Shown: positions 23,578-37,400 of the stretch, piece by piece
Numbering within the stretch: position 1 is the stretch's first letter
Layout: every line of letters starts with the position of its first letter
NCBI GenBank assembly: GCA_017506865.1
Contig: JAFCMP010000279.1
Span: 744,001-808,000, forward strand
DNA: 64,000 nt
Direction: 5' to 3'
DNA from: Tribonema minus
Taxonomy: Eukaryota; Sar; Xanthophyceae; Tribonematales; Tribonemataceae
The notes under the pieces: generated by a model
Database searches by the model: none
The model's input: only the letters and a program-made list of their open reading frames with translations
What the model was told of the DNA's origin: nothing
Translations under genes and position numbers: made by a program

Positions 23578-26500
23578 ATGCGCAAGAAGAGGAAGCCCGA
23601 GGCACTGCTGCTGGCGAAGGCGCCTGCTGTGGATTCAGTATGCATCGCCTCCGTCTTGCAGCTCACCAGGGAGACAATGCCTCTCGACAGCGCGCAATCG
23701 GATCCAGCTGACTCCGCGCTGCACTTCTATGCTGTCGTCACGGAGGCAGATGCAGTCGGTGCTGCGTCTGCTGAGAAAGGCTTGTACGATCAGATCATGA
23801 TGCTTCAGCGGTTCAGGCACAGGGTAAGGCTGGCGATCACAGCTCAAGCTAAGGTGCAGCCAGTGCAACACGACGACCCTGTGCGGCTTGCACTGCTGAC
23901 CGATCTGCGTCTCGGCTATGAACTTTTCATCAGACTGGCGGTGTGTGCAGCTGGCAACAACCTTCGCAAAACAGCCCTAGGCCTGGCACAGGTGTGCGAA
24001 GACGGCCTGCAAGAACTGGACGCCTCGGGCGCATCACACGCCGTCACCACGGTCCGCTCCCTGCTGCGCGCACTCGCCACCACCGCCGAGTCCTGGGCCC
24101 TGATGGTTGCAACAGCGGACATCGACGATGAGACCGCAGCCAGAGCCGCCAGCTTCATCGACACCCTGCAAGAGCTGCTCGACCTCCCCGCAGGGCGCAC
24201 CGTCGCCACCGCCGCGGACGCATCAGACTGGTTCCCGCCCTGCGCGCGGTCTCTGTGTGCGCTGCTCCGCGCCTTCGCACCGCGCGTCAGCAGCGTCACA
24301 GGCCTCCACATCGCCCCCCACCCCTGCCTGAGCGATGCAGTGCGCGTCGTCGTCCCCCTGATGCCCCCGGGTTCCCCCCTGCGCCCCCCGCCGGAGCTGG
24401 AGCGGGACTTCGCCGCGGCCGTCGGCGCGTGTGCCGCGGGCCTCGCGTCGCCGCTGCTGTCGAAGGACGCGCGCACGCAGGTGTCGATGGCGGCGCTGTG
24501 CCTCGCGCGGCAGCGGTGGCGCGCGCGCGGCGAGTGGTGCGAGTCTGCCGCCACTGCCGCCACTGTCAGCGACAGCAGCAGCGGCAGCAGCGGCATACTG
24601 AGCAGTGCTGCGCGCCGCATCAGCGCAGTGCTCAGCAGCATCACCGATGCCGGCGGCGACGGCAGCAGCGCGTCCGACGGCAGCGGCGGCGCCGAGGGCG
24701 GCAGCAGCGCCGAGTCGCCAGATGAAGTCGTTCAGGTGCTAGTGACAGCGCTCCGCGGTGCGTCGACAGTCGCTGCCGCTGCATTTGCGCGCGCCGCCGT
24801 CAGCGCCATCGAGCCCGAGGTGCTGGTGGCGCCGCTGCTGGCGGGTCGTGACGGGGGGGCGGCGGGGGGCAACAATCTGCTGTGCGGAGCTGTGGCGCCC
24901 GTGCTGCTGCGCGGGTGCGAGGACACGCTGCCGGCATCCCGTCTGTACAGCTTTCAGGTGCGTGGGCAAGTGGAAGTGTTGAATGTGTACACGTTTCCAC
25001 ACGCTGCCCGTGTGACCGCGAACTCTCAGTGAGCGGCAGCTTAAGCGCATGCGTGGCTCTGCCGGAACTGCAGTGCAGGCAGTACGCCTGCACATTATAT
25101 TGGACTATACAGTTGTTTGCCTTTCGGTATGCCTGACTGCATAGGTACTCTGCACCGCAGCAGGCTCATTTTCTGCCTTACAACGCAATGTGCAGATTGA
25201 GCACCCCACCGCTCATGATGTGGCATTATTTGCAGAGCGTCAAAGAAGTATATCCCATTGAGTTTGATGGAGGCTTCAAGGCCATCTGGTGAACGATGTG
25301 CAGGTGCAATGCTGCAGGTGTGAGAGCTGAAAAGTGTATTCAGCCACCCACTGGTCCTTCGCCATCAGCTGGGCCATACCACAGCAGCGCGCTCCTGCGA
25401 GTGCCTTTCACGGCCGTTCCCTGCTTTCTATGACATGAACATTGCTTACAACTTGTGTCATAAAAGTACACAACATGTTGCCATGTCCTGCACTGAGCAC
25501 TGACACAACCAACTGCTGCTCTCTCAGGCTTTGGAGGCATGGCTCACTCGCGCAGAGGCATGCCTGCGGAGCAGCCACATGGACCAGGACTGGTGGAAGG
25601 AGGGTCCGGGGGAGGGGGGCGCGCAGGGGTACGGGGACGGGGGTTTGAGGGGGCTGCTGAGCCGCGCCACAGATCTGGTGATGGGGACATGGGAGAGCCC
25701 CAATAAGCAGGTCGCTGCCGTGGCGCCACGCGTGTTTGAGCGACTGGTGACATTGCAGCAGGTGCGTGGGGGTGAAAAATTGAATTTGAAGTAGTTTGTT
25801 GAAGTAGAAGCTCTGTGTGTATCTATGTGGCTCTTTGCATTTCTGAGGGAACTTCAAGTTGATGGCAAGGTTTGTGACTTGAAGTTGAAGTTGCAGCTGT
25901 TGCACCTGAAGGACAAGCCAGCGGCGCACCGCTTGCTCACTGGCACAATATGGGCGTACCCAAAAATGTTAGAAAGCGTCTATAACCTTTCAATACCAGG
26001 CAAAATCTTAAAATAAGTAACACCAAACTATTACTGCAACTTCTGTGATTTGGCGAAAGCTTCTGAAATAGGCAATTGACGCTGTTGAAAAGCGAATTGC
26101 GTCTGTGGCGGTCCATGCGCGTGATGATCTGACACCTCTTGTTGGATGGGACGCGTGCGCGGGCAGCTATATAGGCCAAAAAGGTCCGCAGCCTGTGCAT
26201 CGACGCCCGATGAACGCACCTTTTTTTTCCTCCGATGCATGTGACACGCCCAGACGCAACTGACTGCTGATTAAACCTGAATTTTTGAGAGAAAAATAAA
26301 CGTTGATTACCAATGGCTCCATCTATGTTTACCAATGGTTCCATCTATGTTTACATCCTGGAATACAATGGCAATGAGTGCTTAGAGTGCTGGCACCTGC
26401 CCAACAATTCATGCAATCACCACTCCATGTCCAATTTTGAATGCAGTTGCCTACCTGATCTCAACAATTGTTTCAGGCAGCCTCCACAGTCTCATCACAA

Positions 26501-29500
26501 CTAATGTGGCGATTGGTTGACTGTACTTATCTAGAGGAGTTGCCAGGCCGTTGGTAATGTGGTGCAAGTGATGAGCTCTGAGATCTGACACCTCTTGTTT
26601 GACGGGGGGCTGGATGCCGAGTTATGTCTATGCAGCCAAAATGGCCCGCATACACATGCACAACGCTCAGCAACCCGATGAACGCAACGCTCATTAGCCT
26701 GATGCACCGCATTGTCATGTTTTTCAATCAAATAGAAGTAATGTTATCCATATCCACTATATTGGGGTTTACCTGTCCATTGTACAGGTTCCACCTGTGT
26801 GCTGAGCGTCATTGTGGCAAGTGCCAAAGGATGCAGCAGGTGCACTCTGCTGCGATCTATGGGCATTCTCCAGCCGCATACCTTAATCAAATGGCGCATG
26901 CCACCATGGTTCAATTGTGTCATGCAGGTCTGTCGGTTTGACTCTTGTCCATGTCCCTCATCCTGCAACATCTGATTTCAACGATTCATTCAGTTCTGCC
27001 CACAACAAAATCACTGCAGATTTTGTGGTGAGGTGGAAGCTCCAGCAGCCCTTTCTGTCTGAGCAGTACTAGTGTAACTTAGTCCAAGTGCCCGAGCTTC
27101 TGAGACAATGGCGCACGTGATGAGCTCTGAGTTCTGACACCTCTTGTTTGACGGGGGGCTTGGTGCAGAGTCTCATGTATGCAGCCAAAATGGCCTGCAT
27201 ACATGTGCACAACACTCAGCAACCCGATGAACGCAACGCTCATTAGCCTGATGCACCACACTGTCAAATTTTCCAATTAATTTATTTGATCCAATTAACC
27301 GGGCTTTACCAGTGCATCGTACAGGTTTCGCTTGTGTGGTGAGCATCGTTGTGGCAAGTGTCATGGTATGCAGCAGGTTTGCTTTGCTGCTAATCATGGG
27401 GCTTCTCCACCCGCATACCTTAATTAGCTGGCGCATGCCATTAAGGTCCAACTGTTTCATTCATGTCTCTTGGTTCGACTCTTGTGCATGTCTCTCATCC
27501 TGCAATAACACCTTATTTCAACAATCCGTTCAGTTCCGCCCACAACAAACTCATTGCAGATTTTGTGGTGAGGTGGAAGCGTATGCTCAAGTAGCCCTTT
27601 GCATGGCGCACGTGATGAGCTCTGAGTTCTGACACCTCTTGTTTGACGGGGGGCTAGGTGCCGAGTCATGTGCATGCAGCCAAAATGGCTTGCACGCATG
27701 TGCACAACGCTCAGCAACCCGATGAACGCAACGCTCAAACAGCCTGATGCGCCTAACTATTGTAGCGGTGGCCGCATGCCCCCCCCCCCCCCACACACCA
27801 CACACCCTGCCCACTTGTTCACAGCAACGTGAAGTAACCCTGACGCGAGTGCGCCTCCCCGTTGCCGCCATGCATCCCTCTGATCTGCAAGCGCAGTTGG
27901 TGATGCAGAAGAGCGGGGGCAGCACCAAGGCGGATTCCGGTGACGCTCCATCACTGAGCGCTGACATGTGGCAGCCTGTGGTGGAGCAGATGCTCAGCCA
28001 GCCCGCAGAGCAGAAGGGCAAGTACATGGTGAGTGCTCGACGCACGAAGAGTGTGGCAACGCTCATTTGTCTTCTGTCGCGCCAGTTCCGCGTGCTGCGG
28101 AGCGCTCTCGGAGGAGAGCCAGAAGTACTTGCTGCGTTTTTGCATGCACCCAGCCACGCCGCTGCCGCGCGTCGCGGCGCCGCTGCGCTCTATGGCTGTT
28201 GCGGTGGCTTACCATTCTGCCTTTGATGTTTACATCACTACGCAATGTGTGCAGACCCCGCGCCTTGTTTCAGTTTATCACCTCCCGACCGGGGCTGCGG
28301 AAGTGATGGCATGCCTGATATCTGACCACTTCTGAATCTCCACTGCATCATGCCTCGACGTAGGACAGGTACCGCTTGTTTGTCCCTGGCACACAGTCCT
28401 CTGACCAGTGTTGCCTGGCCCGCATGCTACGTACGCTGTGTGCCGCAGGCGCTGTCCACGCTGCTGCCGCGCGTAGGCGCGCTGCGGCTGCTGCCGCTGC
28501 AGCCGGACCTCGTGGAGCGCCTGCTGGATGCGGTGGGGTCGCACGTCGGCGTCGCCAGCCAGGTATGCATGCATGCTCTTCAACGATGCAATGCTCAGAT
28601 ATGCATACTCAACTGTTTTTCGCGACCGCCCAGTGTCAGACTTAGCAGTTGTTGTTCAGCCCATCACAGCGCAGACCGCCCATTGTGAGACCATGAAGAA
28701 CTCTCAGTGTTGTTGCACGCCGTATGATCAATGATTGAACTTCTTGAGGCATGCGAGTGTCTCTGCCATGGCACCGGCTGCACTTTGCTGAATAATCTAG
28801 ATCATAAGGCGAATGGTGTCCGGCTGTGGCCTTGTCCTGCTGGTATGCGATACCAGCATGTACTACTGCTGTACTGTGAACTTCACACTGTACCATGAAA
28901 CTGTCAATCACTTGTGCGCCGTCGCACGGCGCCGCCATCAGGCGCACGCCTCGCGCGCACGCAGCACGCAGTGAGTGCAGCTGTTCATCCGCCCGCTAAC
29001 AGCCACGCTCCACCATCCTTCCACTGACGACGTGCCTCGCCCCCCTGTCTACCACATCATGCCCCTCTCACGCCCCCCCCCCCCCCCCCCCTCCTGCCCC
29101 CCCATGAGCAGGCGGTGCAGCTGCTCATCCAGCTGCTGACGGCGGTGTGCGACGAGCACTGCGCGCAGCTCGCGCGGGACGCGCCGCCGCCCGCCGCTGC
29201 TGCCGCCGCCGCCGCTTCCGCCGCCGCCAAGCTCACCGCCGCCGCGACGCGCCGCAAGAAGGCGGCGGCGCAGCCGCAGGACCCGTACGAGCGCGTGCGC
29301 GCGGCGGCGCTTGCGCAGGCGCGCTCTTGCTGGTGCGTGGCGATCTGCCACTTGTGCGCGCACTGCGCAATGGCTGATGATACCCTCTAGAGCAGCGCAT
29401 CCCGCGCGTCAGCGATGCTCAGCAGTCCTGCGTTTTGCTGTCGTGGTGCCGGACGCGGACGAGCGCGTCGATCGCCGCGCCTGTCCATGTAGGAAGCAAG

Positions 29501-32500
29501 CGTACCTGCGGGAGCTCTTTGTGATAAGCAAGCGACGCCGCATCGCCGCAGAACGCCGCTCCGCAGCACCCGTGACTTCGGTTATTCGTTCTTTTGCCGT
29601 GTCGTGTCTGCTGCGCTAGCACACGCGCGCGGTTGCTGCGCGCCGCCGCAGCACGCGCGCGCTCGCCTCGCACACCTGCACCTTCAGTAAATCTGCTCGG
29701 GGTGCCGCCCAGCGCCAGCACACTGTGTGCGGCCGGCACCACGCGCGTTTGCCTCACACGCACGCGCCGTTACGCATCGCGCACGCCCTCTGCGCTGCCG
29801 CGCTCGCCTCGCACATCTGCCTACATCTTCACTGATCACATTTGCTCCGGATGCCGCGCGCAGGACGGCGGCCGCTGCAGCAGCGCTCACCCGGCGCGAC
29901 AGCGCGCACGCGCGGTGGCAGACCGCGGACCTCTTCCTGCCGGAGGCGCTGCGCTACGACCCCGGCGCAGTCGTCGAGCTGTGCGCGCGCATTCGCGAGC
30001 GCGGCGGCGCCTTCCAGGTGAGCGCAGGCGGTGCCTTGTAGTGTGGCAACCCAACGAAACTTCTTGATGTGTCGGCATTAAAAAATACCCGAAAATGGGT
30101 TTGTGCGCGAAGACGTGTGCGCGCAGCGCGCTGCGGCAGCGGGCGTGTGCATCAGCGTGGTGGTCTCTGAGCAAAGGCGTGTTGGGAAGCTAGTTGTTGC
30201 GGGACCTCGGTGGTATACGTCGTCGCAGTGACGCCAGTGTTGACGAAGAATGTTCATGGCACGTTCGGGGGGGGGGGGATGAGCGCTGTTGCGAAGTGGT
30301 GCGAGAAGTCAAGGTGGCACCTGCCAGATATCTTGAGCATCAGTCGCTTTCATTGTGATTCATCATAGCAGTCATGTGTGCTCTCAGCGTCACAGCCATC
30401 AGGCGGTACCGCTCCTTGAATGGACAGACGAAATGCCTCAAATTGACTGTGTGTTGCTGACATATCGCAAGTGCAATTCAAGAACACCTTTTGAGCAGCA
30501 GTGCTGTACAGCAGAAGTAGCTAACTCAGTGTTCTGTGTGCACACAACTTCAAATTATGACGCGGCCATTTCTGTGCTATCGGTACTTTGGTGGTGCTTT
30601 CAATATATTCTACTCATGCCTGATGTGCTCATAGCTTGTGATTTTGACCACTGTCTCGCACACTCTCCCGTTTCCCTGCAGGCAGATACATCAAGTGGTG
30701 ACTTGCCCACTCCGGCCGATCAGCCCCTCTCAGGGCCTGAGATCCGCATTGCTGCCATCATCGAGGTGAGCATTCTCACTCACAAAGACGCCCGTACAAT
30801 CTGGCTTGCCTGATTACCACCCTATCCTACAGTATACCAACAGGTTGTTGTCATGGCACACGCATGTCAGAGCGGAAGTGAAGGCCACACGCAGCAAAAT
30901 AATTCACGAGTGGGTGAGACCGGCTGCATCTTCTTGGACACGGATGGTGCGTGTGCAGGTCACTCTACGTTCTCAATGGAGGCGCCTGCAGAGCGTCGCC
31001 CGCGGCGCGTGCGGCAGTTGCAGGGATCAGCGCGAACGTTTCAGAGCAGAAGTTTCAAAGCAGCATATCTGCGGTACCAGTGCACTCGTCTTGATACGGG
31101 GCGACGTGATTGTCTTGGTGTAGCGTCGGAATGCCCTTTCCCGAGAGCATCATGATTTGCATTGAGCTGACCTGAGTCCTAGCACCGCAGGTAGGCTCAG
31201 TACGACGGCGGCGCCGCGTGTCACGTTCGCTCCGCCCTTGAACGCGTTGTCCCGCTCTGTCGTACTTTCTTGTTGATTCTCGCTGAGGGAGATGATTGAC
31301 ATCAAAGCTTATAGCAGAAATCAACATGTCATGTGACGATCTGACTGCGTCTCAACGGTAGCAACATCTCTGTCGTACTGGTAGTTGCGCCCGATGGCAC
31401 GGGTGGCAAGGGACCCCTTCTAGTGACCCACCCTCTGCGACCTCTGTTGAAATGCAGCCCCCACTGTTTGAGCAGTGTGATACCTCCCTACGCCTGTGCA
31501 CATCGCCCCTTTCAAAGCGCGCATCGCTGCCCTGCCCTCTGTGCGCTGGTGTCTGCATCAGGTGGCGCGGCGGGCACGAGATCAGGCCCTAGCGGTAGGG
31601 CTTGCCATCGTCAGCAACCCTGCTGCCGCCAGCCCTCAAGGTGCGCAACACACTCTGCTGGCAGGCCAATGCTTGACAAACATCATGAAAACATTGTTGG
31701 TGGAAGGCACTTGCGGCTAACCACTCCTTGTCATCTAAGTGGAGCTCTACGATCTTTGTGTGCCCTGGACGCTGACTCTGGGTGATGACAGCAAAACTTC
31801 AATACGCCTCATCCCATTCTCAATCTGCTCGGCTTTCCAGATCAATGAGCAGAGAGTCACCAATGCATCAATGACACCTGGTTGCAGCAAGCACTGCGAC
31901 ACAGATTCTGACAAGTATCTTGTGCTCGTGCTGCAGCTGGGGCGTCAGGCCTGCACACGCTCCCTGCGAGCACGTTGAGCATCATCATCAGCAGCAGCCT
32001 TCTCTGCACCGGTCTCGCTGGGCCCTCTGTCATACGCTCCAGTGCGATGGATGCACACCTTTTCATGCACAGGAGCGCGCGGCCGGGCTCCCACAACACT
32101 TTGACCACCTCCCCACAGAAGCGATGCACGTACGTGTATTGCACTTTCAAGGCGCGCAATGACCCTGCAGGTGCAGCACGAAACGCGACGTGCGCAATGC
32201 TCAGCGCTTAGCCCCCCCCCCCCCCCCCCCCCTTGCGCTCCCTTAATCACCCCCCTCCCCCCCGCGCTCCCTTAACCCCCACCCCCACCCACCCCCCGCC
32301 CCCGCCCCCGCGCAGGCGCGCTGCTGTCGTACGAGGAGGTGCGGTGCGCAGCGCTGCACTACGACGCGCGCCTGCGCCTCGGCGCGCTGGGCCTGCTGGC
32401 GTGCGACGCGCGCACCGCCACGCTGCCGCCGCCGCACGAACTGGCGCTATTGCAGGAGGTACGTAGGTATATCAACACTATACGCTGAGCCTGCGTACGT

Positions 32501-34447
32501 GTGCAACACTGTACGCTGGGCCTGCTCGCGTGCGATGCGCATGCCGCCACACTGCCGCCGCCGCACGAGCAGGCGCTGTTGCAAGAGGTACATAGGTATA
32601 CAACACTCCATGTTCACACTTGTGTATGTGTGTGTGTGTATATACGGCCCTGTGTGTTCGTGCACGCTCTACGGGACAGCGTTCAGCGTCGGTTAGCAGT
32701 GTGTGCTGCAAGGTTTTAAGACAGGCCATCTGTGCTGCCTGTAGCCCACTCTGAACTTTGAGGCAGTTTTCTGGGTACTACTATAAGCAGGAATCATGGA
32801 TGTCAATGCACGATACTGCACTGCACGCACTCATTGGCCTTCGATGTGGCGCTGCGATGCTGGACATGCGTTAGCGACAATGGTGTGAAGTTGAAGTGTC
32901 GCAGCTGGCACGTGCGCAGTGACGTGCTCGCGTGCAAACTTCAACCAGCGCATCTTCCGAACGCGCTGCGACCTGTGCTCTTAAGCGCCTCTTACAGCCC
33001 TGCCGCACCAATTCGCACGTCTTCTATGCACGTGCAGAGTGTCATCAGCCTTCCGCTGCTCGTAACCGCCGCAGACACTCCCCTACAGCCTCAAGACCGC
33101 GCAGGGCGAAGAGCAGGCAGTGCTCACCAGGTCCATACAGGTATGTAGGTATATATGCCTTACTCACAACGGCCCTGGCTGCCGTGTCATCTCGTCGCCG
33201 CTCCGCATGGCGTCACTTCGTTGCGTTGACTGCACGAGTGCCAGAATGTTCACAGTGTATGTCGTGTTTGTCGCACTCACACGGGCCTAGCTGCTGCGTC
33301 ATCTCGTCCCATGACGTCGACGTCGTGCTGCCGCAATTGCGTGAGTGCTAAAACTCCTCCCTCAGCGAGTGTAGGATGTGTCGCACTCACAACGGGCGTG
33401 GCTGCCGTGTCATCTCGTGGCCACGCCGCATGGCGCCAGCGTCGCGCTGCCGCAACCGTGCGAGTGCTAGACCCCTCGTAGCGCAGCCGTGCAGTTGATC
33501 ACCACTTGTCATCGGGCCATGCTTGGCGTGCGTCGATTCGACATCATGCAGCACTAACGAGCGATGACAAGAATAGCACAGCATAGCTGCCTCACTGTGT
33601 CCAGCGTCAGTGCTCATCTGCCACGACGCGTGCGCTGCCGCGCCGCAGGTGCTGGCGGCGCGCATCAGGGACACGTCGCGCGGCGCGGTGCGCGACATTG
33701 AGCACGCCGCAGCCACTGCTGCCGCCAGGGCGAAGATCGCGGCGGGCAGCAGCGGCGGCAGCGCCGCGCCGCCGCAGGACGCACAGTCAGAGCCCAGTGC
33801 TGGTGAGCAATGCTGAGCGGAGTTGTTCACAGCAGTGGCGGTGATCGCTTGTTGATGTGGCAGTAACGCTGGCCAGTTGCTAGCCATGAGCGAATTGCGC
33901 TCCTGCCTGTTGTCGTCGTTGGTCGGTCCATGTAAGCGGCGCTGCACCAGCATCGCAGCAGCAGCTGCATACATCGCAGCAGCAGCTGCGTACCTACCAT
34001 AGTAGATGCTTGTGCAGCTGTGCCAGCTGCAACCTTGCTCCGCCCCCCCCTCCCCCCCCCCCTTCCCCCCTCATCGCTGTTGCGGTGTGTGCCAGCCCTG
34101 ACCCCCCCCCCCCGCCCCCCCCCCCCCTCACCTAATAGCAGCAGCGGCGCACGCCGAACTCGCCCGCGCCTCCGCGCTCACCACGTGGCTCTGCACGACG
34201 CTGCTCGACGGCATCTACCCGGGCGCGCCCTTTGCGCGCGAGGTCCTGGCGGGGGCGCTGCTGGGCGCGCTGGCAGCAGCGCTCGCGCCGCCGCACCCCC
34301 TCGCCGGCGCCGCGGCGGCGGTGCTGCTGACGCCCGCCGCGTCCGTGGCGCTGCTCAACCTGTCCATCTCGAGCTGGGACAGGAGCCGGCGCCTCGCGCA
34401 CGTGCTGCTGGGCCACTTCCCGCCGCCGCTCGCGCTGCCCGCCAGCA

Positions 34448-34480
<33 letters not shown>

Positions 34481-37400
34481 TGGCGAACGGGCTGCGCCTC
34501 GCGCGCTGGGGGCTGCTGATGACGCGGTCGCCGCGGCAGCGCGAGAGCGACGCCGGCGCGCTGATACTGCGCCTGCTGCTGCGCAGCTACGCGTGCGGCA
34601 GGGGCTGGCTGGTGCCGCTGGCGGCCGTGGAGGCCGCTGCTGCTGCTGCCGGCACCGCTGCAGCAGACCCTGCACCTGCTGCGCCAGCAGCAGCAGCAGC
34701 GACACCGGCCGCTGACGCCAGCGCTGGCACCGCGGCAGTGGTGCAGCCCGCACTCGCTTCACCAGCAGCAGCGGCGGCGCCGGCGCCGGCGCCCGACGCG
34801 CAGGGCGCGTTCGGCGAGCCGGGCGCCGCCGGCGGCGCGGCGGCGCACTTCGTGGCGGGCCTCGTGAGCGTCCTGACGGCACGCCTCGTGGGCGTGCGCG
34901 CGGCGTACGAGTCGCTGCCCGGCGATGGCGTCGGCGGGCTTGGCGCGGCGCTGTCGGCGTTCCACCTGGGGGCAACGGCGGCGGCAGCGGGCGGCGGCAG
35001 CAGCGGCGGCGGCGGCGGCGGCGGCGGCGGCGTGGGGCTGAGCCTCGCGCACGGCGTGCTCGCGGCGCTGTCGTACGCGGTGGAGGACGTGGACTGGGCG
35101 GCGGCGGCGGCGGACGGCGCGCGGTGGCGGCCCATCGCCGCGGACCTGCTGGGCGCCGTGCAGGTGACGTGCCTATGCCTATTGAAGTGCGCTGAGCGCT
35201 GCTGCCGATGTCCATGGAAGGACGTCTGATATTAACTGTGCGGTACGCAATGAGCAAGTGCCGCGCTTCGCGCCCCCAGGAGCACGGATGCGTAGTCTGA
35301 GAGCGTGTCATCCATAGTCTTGGGCGCATTGCGGTGCCATGATAGATAGTTGAAGACACCTGACAAATAATCGTGACCTTGACTCTGATCCAGAGCGACT
35401 GTTTGCCTGTGCGTGCAGGGCGCCATATCGCTGGCGCTGCTCGTTGTGGCGGAGCGCGACGAAGACGACGACAGCGGCATAACTGCCGTAACTGCCGATG
35501 GGAGCGTCACCGGCGGCGGTGCCCTGAAGGGCCGCGCAACCGTCGACTGCAGGGGGCACCGCATTTTGGGCGGCGGGGGGGTGGGGCCCGCACGCGTGCC
35601 TGGGGATGCTTCTCAGGTGACAATGTACTCTTTCTGTGCTGTGTTTGTACTGCGCTTTTGTTCGATGCCATCATCATCAGGAGCGAATAGACGTCGCAGG
35701 CGGCAGCACGTCACCGTCACATACATAAACTTTGAAGTACGTAATTGCATCAAGCGTCCGACAGCACGTCGGCGTCTTGTAAATTAGGCACCTTGTGAGT
35801 TAGTGCTCGCAGTACCCTTGGCGCCACATGACGCGACCATTTTTTTTTGTGAATGCTCAATGATTAGTCATCTAGTAGAGATTGGTAACCATTTTCAAGA
35901 CTTGTGCAGTTTCTGGAGTCAAAGGGCAAAAAACGGCAACAACCATTTGAAACACCTCACCCATTCTTGCAGCACCTTGACAGCCTCTCCCTCCCGCGCT
36001 CTCGTGTGCTCAGGAGTGGACGGAGGTCGAGGGCGGCGCGGAGGCAGAGCACGTCGTTGCCGGCAGCTGGCTCATCGTCAAGGAGGCGGCGCGCTGCCTG
36101 GGTGCGCTGGTGGCGCGCGCGACGCGGCAGCTGCTGTCGGACAGCAGCGGCGCCGCGCCGCTGCTGTCGTACGACCAGGCAAGGCGTCTGAACATTTTGC
36201 TGCATGTGAAAACTTGAAGTTAGCTGTACATGAGGTAGCTGAATTTCAAGACTGCTCCCTCGGCAGAAGACCTTGTTGTCGGTGTCTGGGCATGCTGGTG
36301 GCGCGTGCGACGCGGCAGCTGCTCTCCGGAGCAGCGGCGCTGCGCCGCTGCCCCCGGACGACCAGGCAGGGCGTCTGCACGACATGATATCTCTGTCGTA
36401 AAAAATGTTTGTGTGGGTGCGGGCCTTGACACGAGTTGATGTCACTGCCCCGACATGCTGGTGGCGCTCGTGACGCGGCAGCTGCTGTCGGACAGCAGCG
36501 GCGCCGCGCCGCTGCTCTCGTACGACCAGGCGAGGCGTTTGAACACATGTGTTTGAATACCACCAGTCAGCTCATGTGAGGCAGCAGTCGAAGTTCGAGA
36601 CTGCGCCCGCGGCATGACACCTTGTTGTTGGTGTCTGGGCGTGCTCGTGGCGCACTCGACGTGACAGCTGCTGTCTGACAGCAGCGACGCCGCGCCGCTG
36701 CAAACCCTAACCCTAACCCTAAACCTAACCCTAACCCTAACCCGTACGACCAGGCAAGGCATCGGCATGTCACGATCTCTCTGTGGTGAGGAATTCATGT
36801 GTGGGTGTATATCACCTCGTTCCTTGACAACGTGCGAGGCATGGGTGTATATCGCTTTGCTCCTTGGCACAGTTTGTCGTAGATGCCCGGGCATGGTGAT
36901 GGCGTGTGAGATGCGGCAGCTCGTGTCCAACAGCAGCGGCGAGGCGCCGCTGCTCGCATACGACAAGGCAAGGGTCTGACCTCAGGTGGTGCTGTCAATG
37001 CAGACAAACAAGGTTTCCATAGATGCTCGGTGCAGGTACGAGGTTGACATTAATAGCAGTTCAGTTTGATATTGAACTGTAGTTTGCGAGGAGCTGTTGG
37101 ATTATGAGTCAAAGTACTCAGGTTTTGTAGTTGAAGTTTGACGCTCTGCCCTTGATAGCGACACTGTATAGTGCAAGTTGCACAGCGGCGCAGCCCGCTC
37201 AGTTTGATCAGGCTTTGACGGCTAGGGCTGAAGGCACCTAGTGCTGCAGGCCAGGGTGCAAATGATGAGACAAAGTCGTTTGTGATGGGCGGCTTGAGTG
37301 CCATTGGCCTCTGCCTTCCCCCCATGAGCAGACAAGATTAGTCTTTCTGATGCACCATCTTAGAAGTATTCAACAGCAAAGCCGCTCCCCGTCTCTGACT

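Noticed and set aside
28089..28205. Possible extra THADA exon (open frame FRVLRSALGGEPEVLAAF)
   Set aside because: THADA conservation and phase join exon 28028 (GKYM) directly to 28449 (ALSTLLPRVG); no donor with a fitting phase is found here.
32505..32592. Second copy of THADA exon 9 as a mutually exclusive exon
   Set aside because: No acceptor in front of it; only the 3' part is present.
36702..36743. Chromosome end or assembly join at the CCCTAA repeat
   Set aside because: The stretch is short, with exon-copy sequence on both sides and an intact gene reading through the region.
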